Below, piece by piece: positions 13,036 to 24,700 of a stretch of 64,000 bases of DNA (its first letter is position 1; every line of letters begins with the position of its first letter). This stretch comes from Odiellus spinosus (taxonomy: Eukaryota > Arthropoda > Arachnida > Opiliones > Phalangiidae): contig OY987231.1 of NCBI GenBank assembly GCA_963920705.1, positions 21,925,024 to 21,989,023 on the forward strand, given 5' to 3'. The notes beneath the pieces are model-generated. The model saw only the letters and a list, made by a program, of their open reading frames with translations, made no database searches and was not told the DNA's origin. The position numbers and the translations under genes were made by a program.

Positions 13036-13192
13036 AAAACCAGGCATTCATAAGGACCTTTTAACGGCAAACAGAGGCTAAAGAACTAATCACACACGCT
13101 CGTCTACTTATACTTTATCCATAGCAGCCAATCACGAGGTTTGTTAGTTCCTAGTTTTGCCCAGTGTTTGCCATTAGAGGACGCTTATGAAT
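13036..13192. mobile_element. Family F MITE, copy with both arms
   Basis: The left arm, GGCATTCATAAGGACC through CGGCAAACAGAGGCTAAAG, pairs with the right arm, CTAGTTTTGCCCAGTGTTTG through GAGGACGCTTATGAATA. About 157 bases in all. This copy resembles the uninterrupted form of the element at 58917. Confidence 0.7.
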
Positions 13193-15164
13193 AGTCAAAG
13201 ATATATTGGCTGATTAAATATGGTATAAAAGATGACTTTACCCAAATAGACCAAAGTCGGTTAACTCTATAATATATCAGAGTTAAGACTCTATAGGGTT
13301 AATTATCTATCTGGTTACATTCCATTAACTCTTAAAAAATAAATAGCTCTTAGAAGTCAATGCTCTCTCAAAAGCCGACTACCGAAGAGTGTGTCTATTT
13401 TCTTTCTTCAAATCTATTATTTTTTTTTATTATTATTCATTCAATAAGACCCCGTGATAAATGAACCACGACATCTCGTACCCCATTTACTATATAAAAA
13501 AATCGAGAGAGAGGCGAAAAATAGTAAAACTTCTATTATTAGTGAATCATTTTTTGGCGCGCAAAAGATTAAGGGATCAAAGTTATAGAAAACGGCCCAA
13601 AAATTGACGTATACTTTATACAGTCTGTTTTTTATCAAAAGAACAATTTTCAGTTTTTCTTATCATCCCTTTTTCTTTTTAGAAGTGGTAGAGGGAAAAG
13701 TGTTAGTTCATTCCGAGCCATTGTTATGGGAAAGGTTTTTTTTAAAGATATAAACAATGGTATGTGTGAAAAAGCATGTATTGCACCAGTGAAATTTTAT
13801 CATGAAGATTGGAAAAATTCTTAAGTGTTACTGAATTGATTTTTCCGGATATATCCAAAGTCGCGTTGACACTTCAGACTTTTAAATCGTTTCTAACCGT
13901 CAAAATGTAAAATTTTTAGTGTCAGTAGTAAAGATCTTCCGTTATAAAACTTAATTATCGGCTTATAAAGAGAATTATCATTAAAAACGATTTCAAATTA
14001 TGGTTTTAAAGATTGCTAGTGTCAACGTAGCTTAAGTATTCCCTTATATATTATTACCACAAACAATTAAAGCCCTTGAGTACCTTTTGAGATAGCTTTG
14101 CCCTCGTCACCACGACATGACGACGGCCGAAGTTAAGTTACAACCAAAGTTACAAGTTACAAAAAAGTTTTTCAAACCATTATTTTTCCGTCTGGCTATC
14201 CCTATATTATCCCAATCCATGATTTTACGTCTGGCTCTCCCTTCATTAGCCCTAATCCATGATTTTACGTTTGACTCTCCCTTTATTATTACCCCATGTT
14301 TTACGTTACTCTATAAACAGTTCTGCAACGTTAGATCCAATTTAATTCCAACTTGAGCTGACAGCGCATCCAAAAGTGTAAATATACAAATCAAAAGTAA
14401 ATGATAAGACAGTTTTGAACTTGGTATCAAATCAAAGATTTCTAGCAAAAAACACAGTAAAAATATTCAGTCAGTAACGCTTTAAATTAACTTGGATACC
14501 CGTTATTTAATACATATGTATTGCATTCTTAAAATGATCGAGTTTTTAAATTTAAAAACCCGTTTTAATTTCCCAAATTTTCCATCAACGCTAGACTGTA
14601 ATTATACCATTATAAATCGTGACTGTAATATCATTTTTTTTATTTTGATTATATATTATACATATCACATACACCCAATACGAATGGTTAAGATGATAGA
14701 TGAACTTAAAAATGATTGTATACGTATAATATCCCTAGTTTTTAGCTTCCTAAATTATTCGCCTGATCTACTTTACAAGCATACACGTGAGAAATGGACC
14801 GCATCGTATCTTGAAATCAAAATGGCGGTACACTTCTTGAGTATGAACACGGTATTGTTTTGTAAATTAGATACAGTAATAAATTTAATGTTTTTGCTAC
14901 ATAATACCTATACCGGATGTAAAAAAAGCTATGTGATACATAAAATAGGTTTAAATAAAACGGCGTTTATGGTAATGATATCTCAAAGGGTGGTCCTCGT
15001 GTACAGTGAATATAGTTGAGTGTGAATTGAATAATAAATAGTAAAAGGTGTCAGGTGCGGGTTTAAAATATTTTTAATTCTATGGGTTAGTTTGGAGAGG
15101 TTCAGTATGAAACTATAGTTTCTTAACAAAACCATAACTTTAATTTTATCAATATCCATATTAA
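13193..15164. other. Gene-free AT-rich DNA
   Basis: Contains a short 40-bp tandem repeat (14188-14296) and an open frame with no recognised domain from ATG 14516 to 15019 (see findings). No splice or domain evidence supports a gene. Confidence 0.45.
14188..14296 (+). repeat. 40-bp tandem repeat, about 2.7 copies
   Basis: The unit runs from TACGTCTGGCTCTCCCTT to CCTAATCCATGATTT, with a few differences between units. Confidence 0.8.
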
Positions 15165-15581
15165 CAGAGGTATATAATAACCCCCTTCGGGGGAAAGTAT
15201 GAAAGGTAGGCAAAATCGACGAACAACGAGTGCCCGGCGTAAATCGCGGCGGATCGACACACCGCTTTACTCCCAAAAAATAGTTACACCATTTTGAACC
15301 TCACTAAATTTTCCCTACGCGCACTTCCGGAACTCGCGAGCCGAAGTCAACCTTCGACTCCATTATAACAGACAGCCTGACTCCCGAGACAGGAAGTTCT
15401 AAACACAAATCGAGCCGTCTTGTTTATACAAAGACCATTTACTAGAGTAGCGACATTGAGAAGTCCAGCGCGAGCTAGTGGCCTAGATAGTCAGCAGCGG
15501 GCTCTTGTTGTTGTGATTTTTAGCATTGGTAGTATAGGGGCTTTCATACTTCCCCCCGAAGGGGGTTATTATATACCTCTG
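15165..15581. mobile_element. Family G MITE
   Basis: A 417-base element with about 40-base inverted ends beginning CAGAGGTATATAATAACCCC. Inside each arm CCCCCTTCGGGGG forms a small hairpin. It is flanked by an exact 7-bp duplication ATATTAA (15158-15164 and 15582-15588). The interior is GC-richer and non-coding. The CA start and 7-bp duplication match families A and B although the sequence does not. Confidence 0.88.
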
Positions 15582-16810
15582 ATATTAATTAGAGTTAAAT
15601 ACAGAAATTATAATCAAAATTGTCTTTAAAACAAAATAATCCATACTATTTTTAAATTTTAGTTTTTAAAATTAATTTTAAAAACGTCCTTCTTCGAAAA
15701 CAAATTAATTCCTCCCCAAAAAACTTAAAATTTCTAACGATTATAAGAAAATAAATATCCCAACCCTTAATTTTCCACCATTGTCGTCAATAAAGAACAC
15801 CTTCAAATAGAATGTAGGCATTCGCTTTTAAATAACGAAGGTTACGCCTTTAAGGATAAAGAAAATACGTCCTTCATTTCTAGTCTGTGTCGATAATGAC
15901 ATTATATACGTGGAATTTGACATTAATGCGTCAATTAGGACAATGAGACCAATCCTTAAATATAATATTAAGAGAAAATGCCAATAAAATAACCGGTTTT
16001 TCGCCACAAATACTTAATTGTTCCGAATTCGCGAGGACCGTCGTCCGTTCTTATTTTTAACCCTAGAAACGTTAATAATTAGTCGCTTTATTAATGATGA
16101 CCTAATTTTTTTTTTAATAAATTATTTCGGAAGAAAAAAAATCGAAACATCTAGACAAAAAGATATTTTTTATTTTAAATTTTTTTTTTAAGTTAACAAT
16201 GAAACCCAGATTGAAGATGTTTTCTAGGTTAGCGGACCTCAAAAACCTTCAATTTTTGTTTATTTCGATTTTTTTAATATATTTATACGATTATAATCGT
16301 GCTTCCACATTTTGTTAGCGATATAGAAATCAAATCATCAGTCATTTTTTTCAAATCTCTATCTTACATACCCATTCTTTAGGATTTTAATGACGTTTGG
16401 AGCGCATTAAACTAGCTTTAGCAGTACAGTAAGTTTATATTGATTTAAGGTAATAGCAGGATTAATGCGTGCTACATAATGTTCGATCTCGCGTTTCCGT
16501 TTGTCTTTTACGAGCTCTTAACCATGCAAGACCGTCGACATACTACCAAATACCATATGAAATTACTGCACGCGTGACTTGTAATTTCGTACGCTTCTAG
16601 TTACGTACCGTTAGTACGGAAAAATTACGGTTTAAATATAATGAATAATTATTTCTAGGGAAAAGTTTTGAAGATTTATAAAGGGGGAAATTAGAAAATA
16701 ATCCTTTTGAATATTAAAGCTTGGTGGAAAGTTTTATTCCCCATTTTAAAATTAAATCCTTGATGAATTTGTGGAGTGTGTGAATTTAATGGTGGAAATT
16801 CTGTGTTTAA
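15582..16810. other. Gene-free AT-rich DNA
   Basis: No gene or repeat recognised. Confidence 0.5.
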
Positions 16811-17370
16811 ATAGGCTTAGCTAGATGAATATGCTTATTATTAATTAGGCTTAGCCACTTTAATGTGTTTATTACTGATTATGCTTAGCCGAATTAACGT
16901 TCTTATTATTGATTAGGCTTAGCTACATGGACATGTTTATTATTAATTAGGCTTAGCTAGATGAATATGTTTATTATTGATTGGGCTTAGCTAGATGAAT
17001 ATGCTTATTATTGATTGGGCTTAGCTAGATGAATATGCTTATTATTGATTGGGCTTAGCTAGATGAATATGCTTATTATTGATTGGGCTTAGCTAGATGA
17101 ATATGCTTATTATTGATTAGGCTTAGCTACATGGACATGTTTATTATTGATTAGGCTTAGCTACATGAATATGCGTATTATTAATTAGGTTTAGCCACTT
17201 TAATGTGTTATTACTGCTTATGCTTAGCCCAATTAACGTTATAATTATTGATTAGGCTTAGCCCAATTGACGTGTTTACTAAAGATTAGGCTTAGCCAGA
17301 TGAATATACTTAATATAGACTAGGCTGAGCCAGATTAATATACTTAATATTGATTAGGCTTAATCAGATG
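16811..17370 (+). repeat. 34-bp minisatellite
   Basis: About 16 units with the core GGCTTAGCTAGATGAATATG then CTTATTATTGATT. Central units (about 16965-17110) are almost identical and the outer ones diverge (CCACTTTAATGTG and CCCAATTAACGT variants), the usual picture of ongoing unequal exchange in the centre. An isolated ATTAGGCTTAGC remnant lies near 17463. Confidence 0.9.
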
Positions 17371-19130
17371 GTTTAAATGTTTATACTTAGAGACATTTTC
17401 ATCTATGTTTAACATGTACAATTAGCGTGATTGTATGATTATGTTAAACAACATGGTTTTATAATTAGGCTTAGCAGTATTTTTAGTTCATATATGAATG
17501 TACATTTTGAACAGTACGTGGGACGAATGATAAAAATATAAATATATTTATATAACTTCTACGTATCATATTTAAAATTTATTTTCTTGGATTTTATATA
17601 GAAATACAAACCTTTCTATTGTTTTTCAACTACACGATGATGTCGCTTTGTTTCTGTAATCACGATGTTCTTTGTACCTAACTCGTAACCCCTATTTATA
17701 ATTTATCCAAAATTTAGGTTATCACCTTTTTTATACAAAACTCTATTTTATACTTGTACGTTTATGGATATAGGTATTTGAACTCGCTTATCTTCTTAAA
17801 TTTTAGACAAGCTTCTAAGAAGTAACTTATGCTCTGCTTAAAATGAAAGCCACGTCTTTGACCTTGATCCTATTCATGTATCATAAATTGGGGGAGTTTG
17901 CATTCATATTCCGTTAAAAACGAAAGTTATGGAAATATGTTTTCAGATATTTTTAAATCATATCATAATCTTAAAGATATAAACTGAAATAACAATTCAA
18001 AATTCGGATTAAATATGTCCCCTGTTACTAGAAAAAAAAAAAATCAAACCATATATTCGGTTTTAAAACTAAAATAATCGAGCTAATTTATACAACTACT
18101 TTCATGACCCTATTTATAGTCACACCTTAACTTCAAAACTTTCTTCATAATGTAAGGCATTTTTCTTCTTCTGAATTCGTAGCTTTTGACTGGGCGCAGC
18201 CTCTAGTTAAAACAACGCCCGAAGCTAACTTACTTTAAACCTTAAAATCTTGGGGATAAATCTCCAAACGTGGGAGTTAAAAGAACGCGGAATAATACAG
18301 CCTCACTCCATCTTTCTTATTACAACGGTAAATATAAAAAAAGTACCTATAAGCCCCTCTATAGAGAGATTGTCTTTTAAATTAATAGTCTAGCCTTGAG
18401 TTTTTTTTAATATTTTTTAAAAGTATATTATCCGACCACAAGTCGTTATTATTTTTGACAAAATTTTAATTTCGTGCGGATGAGATTTAGCCTTTTTTTG
18501 TCATTTCTATATCAAATATATTTTTAATTAACTTTTTCATTCTCTTTCGAAGAATAAATATTACATTATAGGACTTAAATCCAAACAGTAAAACTATTTG
18601 AAATTTCCGTGGAAAGAGGTCGTCCAGGTATTTTAACGATCTGGCCTTGACATAAATGTTCTCTAAATTTACGAAAAGAAAAAAAATTCTCCCGGTTCTA
18701 AAAAAAATTTATCTCATTTCTGGTAAAACTGGTCTTGCATTTTAACTATACCTTGGGTTATATAGGCTTTAGAACGCTAATATCAGCTCGTTTTTCAAAG
18801 GTTTTTCGAAAAGGTTTAGGCTTGAAAGTAGAAGCTATCAATAAAGTTTATTGAATGATAAAGTTTAAGGGCACTGTGCTGCGGAGGCTTTTATTATTTA
18901 TACACCTGACTGCCGTATATATGAAAGGGAATCTTTTACGAAATCTGTCTGCATGGTACCTTAATGATCGAAGTTAGAATAGGGTGGATTTAGCAATTGA
19001 GTTAATTGAAAACAGTCTGTATTATTTAACTTTTATCGCTTATTCCTTTGAAATTTTGGTGATGCTAGGTGATATTTTCTCAAACCTACATAAAGATGAT
19101 TTTATGTAAACCTTTACCGAGGTTCCTTTA
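17371..19130. other. Gene-free AT-rich DNA
   Basis: No supported gene, RNA or transposon. Confidence 0.5.
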
Positions 19131-19930
19131 TCCCGTAGCCCGTAATCCCGTAGCCCGTAATCCTGTAGCGCGTAATCCCGTAGCGCGTAATCCCGTAGCC
19201 CGTCATCCCGTAGCGCGTAGTTCCGTAGCGCGTAGTTCCGTAGCGCGTAGTTCCGTAGCGCGTAGTTCCGTAGCGCGTAGTTCCGTAGCTCGTAGTTCCG
19301 TAGCGCGTAGTTCCGTAGCGCGTAGTCCCGTAGCGCGTAGTCCCGTAGCGCGTAGTCCCGTAGCGCGCAATCCCGTAGCGCGCCATCCCGTAGCGCGCCA
19401 TCCCGTAGCGCGTCATCCCGTAGCGCGTCATCCCGTAGCGCGTCATCCCGTAGCGCGTCATCCCGTAGCGCGTCATCCCGTAGCGCGTCATCCCGTAGCG
19501 CGTCATCCCGTAGCGCGTCATCCCGTAGCGCGTCATCCCGTAGCGCGTCATCCCGTAGCGCGTCATCCCGTAGCGCGTCATCCCGTAGCCCGTCATCCCG
19601 TAGCCCGTCATCCCGTAGCCCGTCATCCCGTAGCCCGTCATCCCGTAGCCCGTCATCCCGTAGCCCGTCATCCCGTAGCCCGTCATCCCGTAGCCCGTCA
19701 TCCCGTAGCCCGTCATCCCGTAGCCCGTCATCCCGTAGCCCGTCATCCCGTAGCCCGTCATCCCGTAGCCCGTCATCCCGTAGCCCGTCATCCCGTAGCC
19801 CGTCATCCCGTAGCCCGTCATCCCGTAGCCCGTCATCCCGTAGCCCGTAATCCCGTAGCCCGTAATCCGTAATCCCGTAGCGCGTAGCTCGTTATCCTTA
19901 GCACGTAATCCGTAGCGCGTAAGCCTGTAA
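19131..19930 (+). repeat. 15-bp GC-rich minisatellite
   Basis: About 53 units of CCCGTAGCGCGTCAT and variants. Variants lie in blocks: TCCGTAGCGCGTAGT (about 19210-19320), CCCGTAGCGCGTCAT (about 19400-19580), CCCGTAGCCCGTCAT (about 19580-19850). Because 15 is a multiple of three, stop-free frames appear on both strands, reading VARHP or MTGYG repeats; there is no sign that either is translated. It is sharply GC-richer than its surroundings. Confidence 0.95.
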
Positions 19931-21322
19931 ATTTGACTGTACTAAAGTGATTACCAAAGCCTGTACTCAGTTAACTTCTCAACCGTTACATCATTAGATT
20001 GATTACAAGGAAAAAAATTCAAATTAACTTTTAAGAAAACTTTTAATTATTATTTTTAATTCATAACGGATCTTTATGTAACCATCACTTAATTTTGTTC
20101 AAGGTTCTAGCGGACTAGTATATTTTAGGGTCATCCCAAAGTTCGTGGTAATTTTTACTTCATATTTAATAAGTACTTCCACATTTTTGGAGAAAAAAAA
20201 ATGAAAAATACTTTCTTAATTTTAACTATACATTCTACCGGTATGCCAACCTTTATTTCTTAGTAACCGGTCGAGAAAAACTCGTATTCTATCATGTATT
20301 TGATCAAATCTATTTAAAATTACTCATTTTCAAGAGTAGTTTTGAGAATTACTAGTATCTTTTATGTTGTTTAACATTATGTATTTCTTCGCTTTACCTT
20401 ATCCTAAATTGAAAACCCCTGTTTAAACAAATTATGTAAGTCTATCTATAAACCGGCATTTTTAACCAAGTTGTTTAGTCGTGTTTTTGCGTTCGAAAAC
20501 CATAGGTCAAATGGAGTTCAGATTTACTTTCTATAATATTTTTATCGATGTTTAGGAGCTATTTTTCAATTTTTTAAAAAGGGTTACAAGGCTATTCATA
20601 ACCTGTATTTATGCATCTTCAGATTCATCTTATTTGAGCTTAAAATATAACGACTTCCGTAGAATATGTAGACCAAATACTTACTCAGTTACCTAATCAA
20701 TTTAGTACAAAGCTCTACGTGTAACTGGCACAAGGCTGATGACTTGTAGACTTCAATAACACACAAGTGCTTCTAATGAGGATCAAGTTACTCAATAAAA
20801 CCATTTATTTCCGCATTCGTAACTTAATTGTTACATAAAACAATTAAAATATATCAATTTATTAAATGAAAAAAGCGTAAGCTTAGTTAAAAATACACCC
20901 AATTTTTCTTTAAAATCTTTTTGTGAAATTATAAACGCTTTACCAGTTGAATCCATTATTCAATCTTAAATAAACTTCTTACAAAAGAGCTAAATACATA
21001 TGGTATAATGATCCAAAAATACATTTTTAGTATGTATTGAAACAGTTCCTTGTGCGTAACTAGTAACTATGATGTTTCAATAATTAGCAATTAACGACGA
21101 AAATTATTTAAGGCCCTATAATGTCTTCGTAAATGAATTTTTTTCCCCGTTATACACTTAAAGGTAACGAAACCTTCTCAAACGGGGTTAATTTTAATTA
21201 CCCTATTTACTCTCGCTCTCTCTATATAAGCTTTAATCTCACCTTTCGGGTGTCTGCGCGTTTTTGAAGCCATTGACACTGATTTTAGTAAAGAAATAAA
21301 AAAAAAAATATCGTCGTAAATT

Positions 21323-21354
<32 letters not shown>

Positions 21355-24207
21355 CGAAATAACCCCTAAGCTTTATAAGTTGTAGAAATAAATGGCCATA
21401 CTTGTGCTAAGCCTAATTTTCAAATTTTTGAAATTGAAATTGAAGAATATCGCTATCAAAAAGTCAAGGAAACGCGTGCAACTAGTCAATTAATTATATT
21501 TCTGTTAAAATACAAAGTAAACACTCGTTGTCTTTAACCTGACCGCTGATTGGATGAGAAAACACTGTAGCGAAATTCAAACACACGTTTAAGATATAAA
21601 ACTTTAAAAAATCTTTAATGATATAATAACTACAAAAATTATCAGAGTAAAAATAACTCCCCGTGTGTTTTGAAATAAAATCTTTAAATTCAACCGGAGT
21701 TTGCAACGACGTTTCTCATAGCGCGGCTAACATTACGTAAACATTTGCGCGTTCCCCGCAGACAGACAGACAGACGTACCTTGAGAATTATATATTTTAA
21801 ATTCATTATTCTGAAAATAAATTGAAAATCTGTTCCATTTTTAAATCGTACTTACCCTTTAAATTCAAATATATTTTGTTTAAAAATTTATTTGTCTTGA
21901 GGGTTCTTTCGGGTTGAAGACCGTACTCACTTGGGCCTTTTCTTCGCTCTCTCGCCGGTTTCTATCATAATGCTAAAAATCTTTCAACTTTTTCTTTGAA
22001 ATATTTTCCCTTTTATTTCCTGTAGGGCATTTTTACTTTTTTATTTCTTTTATATATATTTTTTTTTTCATCAAAGGCCGAGTACCGTTATATATTGAGG
22101 CCACCGAAGACCAGTTTGGTCCGGCGATATTAAAAAAAATATGATTATTATATTGTTGCTGACGTACGCGTAAAACCCCTTTTCGATATATACTAAGGAG
22201 AACGTTGAGCGGCGAAATTGATATTTTCTTTTATCACGGGTTTTATATGGATCATGAATGAACTCAATCTCGGAAGATGGTGTGTGTATTTAAAATGGGC
22301 TGTTTATATTCGTCAAAATTTTACAAAGTTGAACTATATTAATCTTAGTCAATTAAGTTTTAAAGAAATCGGATAATCCTAAACTTCTGTTAGGCTATTC
22401 TGTTTTATTTTTGGATTGATTCTTTGTGATGGTTTTGGGCAAAGTTTTTTGTTTAAATTAATTTGGGCAATTATGTTATATGGATTTATAAAAGCAAAGT
22501 TATAATGACTTTATTATACTAGCTTTAATTTTTTTTCTCTAAGCCAGCGGACATACAAGAAATATAAACCCCTTAGCTTATGCTCTGAACTTCAATTAAT
22601 TCCATTTTCCAAGCAATTTTGGACGAGCTTATTTTCAATCTTTTTGGAGAAAAACTGATGACCCCAAAAAAAAAAAAAAAAAAAAGATTCGGAGATTCTT
22701 GAAATGTAATTGGTTTCATCGATTTTATTTGCAAAATCAATAAAAAATACATGTGTATGGATAAATAAATAGAAAACCCTTCTGGCGGAATTGGAAACCC
22801 ACCAATTTAATATTCATTAAAAATATTGAAAGCTAAAGAATTTCATTTTTTTTAAAGGTCGTTTTCTCGGAATTGTTTTGACAGTAAAATATATTTCAAA
22901 ATGTAATTCAATAAGCGTTAAGATGACTTCCTGCTTAAGAGCCATTAGCTTCTGTGGTATACAAATTACCACTGCAGTAATTTAGACCACACACTTGTAG
23001 TTCAGCGTTTTAACTCGCTTTGAACTTCTTGAAATACGAATACAAATACAATTAAAGCTTAGCTTTCCAATCCATTAGCTTCGTCAGGGTGTTTGCAAGG
23101 CGATTCTATGAAGTTGATAATTGAGGTCCCTTAATTAGGGGCCCAAAACATTTATGGTCCTAATTCCTTAGAACTAGATCCCAGAACTAACATTGATATG
23201 AAATTTCAAGGTTTTTCCACTGATATACTCTTTAACACTGTTGTAGACTTGCATCTGATGAATATATTACCTAAAATTTAATTATTCAATACAAGATATT
23301 CTCTATAACTTACACGTGTATGAGGACTTAAATACCTCTTCTGCATGGATCTATTATAATTTTTAAAAGCTTATTGAAATGTTTCACTTGTCGGGCGCTA
23401 CTTTGAAGTATAAATTTACCTGCAACTTTCCCTGGCTTTCAAACAATACCCTTAAACAAAAGAAAAGATTTATAACTGAAAAAAAAAAATATCTTTAAAC
23501 TTTAGATCGATTGGGAATAAATTAATTTTAAACTGAACCATTTTTTTTCGCTTCCTTTATTTTATCATCGCGTGATAGCTTGATTTATAGAATTTTTTAC
23601 AACCTTATCTTCGTATTTAGCTCAAAAGGTAACTGTACGAATCCGTTAGAAGTCATTTAAAATCGTTTTAAAATACAGATGTGATATTTTAAAGAGATAT
23701 CCTTTACGTGAAATTATTTTACTCCCTTACCTATCGTTCTAGTTTTTACTCCAAAAACACCGATAATCAACGGCATAATGAGCTACGTATTTTTTTTCCC
23801 TTCATTCGACCTTCTCCTCCACTTAATTCCCAAGAAACCCACTTTGACGCGTGTCATTCGCAACACGCCCTCCCTTATGTTAATTTAAGTCTCTTAATTA
23901 AAACCGCCGGAAACTCTAGACTCGATTCAGCGTCTTACAGTTCACCACCTAAATGTCACTATATATAGCATCTCTAATTAAAGTTCAAGTTTCATTAATT
24001 GTGAAAGAAGAGTTCTCTTGCCATGTAATCTCAATAGGGAAAGAGAAAACGCAAACTGACGTTCAAAAGCGAGCTTAATGTTGCTAACAAAACCACGCGC
24101 GTGTCTGCCGAGTCTAAAGTCGGTTTGAAGCCGTTTTGGAAAGGTTGAAACGGAAAGTATTGTGGTAGATTGTAGAGATTTAATCCATTTGCATTCGAAT
24201 GCAACCA
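19931..24207. other. Gene-free AT-rich DNA
   Basis: Contains a 29-base poly-T tract (about 21326-21354) and a GACAGACAGACAGACGTACC repeat (about 21742-21790). No supported gene. Confidence 0.5.
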
Positions 24208-24515
24208 TGGATTAATCAACCTCACAGGGATAATTCACTCTGGTACGATTTGCTATACTAGTAGTTGAAGATGTTTGTTTCAAACATGGCTGCCAGACAT
24301 TTTATCCGGCCCCTCAATTTTTACCCCCTTACCGATACAAATCCGGAAGTAATCCATGAGACCATCGTCTGCTTTAGAGTTTTTTCCCCTTCAATATTTC
24401 ACCCCGTGTATCGGTAGCTAGAAACTTCCGGTGTAGAGACAATTTTTGTCAACAGGGTGCGATTCGAACAATCATTTTACCTGAGTGAATTATCCCTGTG
24501 AGGTTGATTAATCCA
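24208..24515. mobile_element. Inverted-repeat element, single copy in window
   Basis: 308 bases with about 33-base ends starting TGGATTAATCAACCTCACAG. The flanks ATGCAACC and ATGGAACC may be an 8-bp duplication with one mismatch if the termini are placed one or two bases further out, which would suit a hAT-like origin. The right flank continues into family C sequence, so it probably sits inside an older C copy. Confidence 0.75.
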
Positions 24516-24520
24516 CGATG

Positions 24521-24700
24521 GAACCTTATCGTTTAAATAAGTCTAAGCCAACGGTTAAAAAATTTACGAACGAATATTAAACTAGAGATAAATTTAAAAC
24601 TTGCCATCAAAATAAGCTTAGCTGGATTCGTGAATATATCCTGAACTCCCCGTATAAGGACTACCGACAAGGAATCGATAAAAAGCCACTTGGTTTCTCT
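24521..24700. mobile_element. Family C MITE fragment
   Basis: Shares the ATTAAACTAGAGATAAATTT and AAGCTTAGCTGGATTC segments, and AAGGAATCGATAAAAAGCCA, with the C copies at 36150 and 37426. Confidence 0.6.

Noticed and set aside
19069-19872. 267-codon and 240-codon frames on opposite strands
   Set aside because: Both come from the 15-bp array, whose length keeps any stop-free frame open; there is no start context or splice evidence.
24440-24480. tRNA B-box-like GATTCGAAC
   Set aside because: No matching A box or cloverleaf could be built around it.
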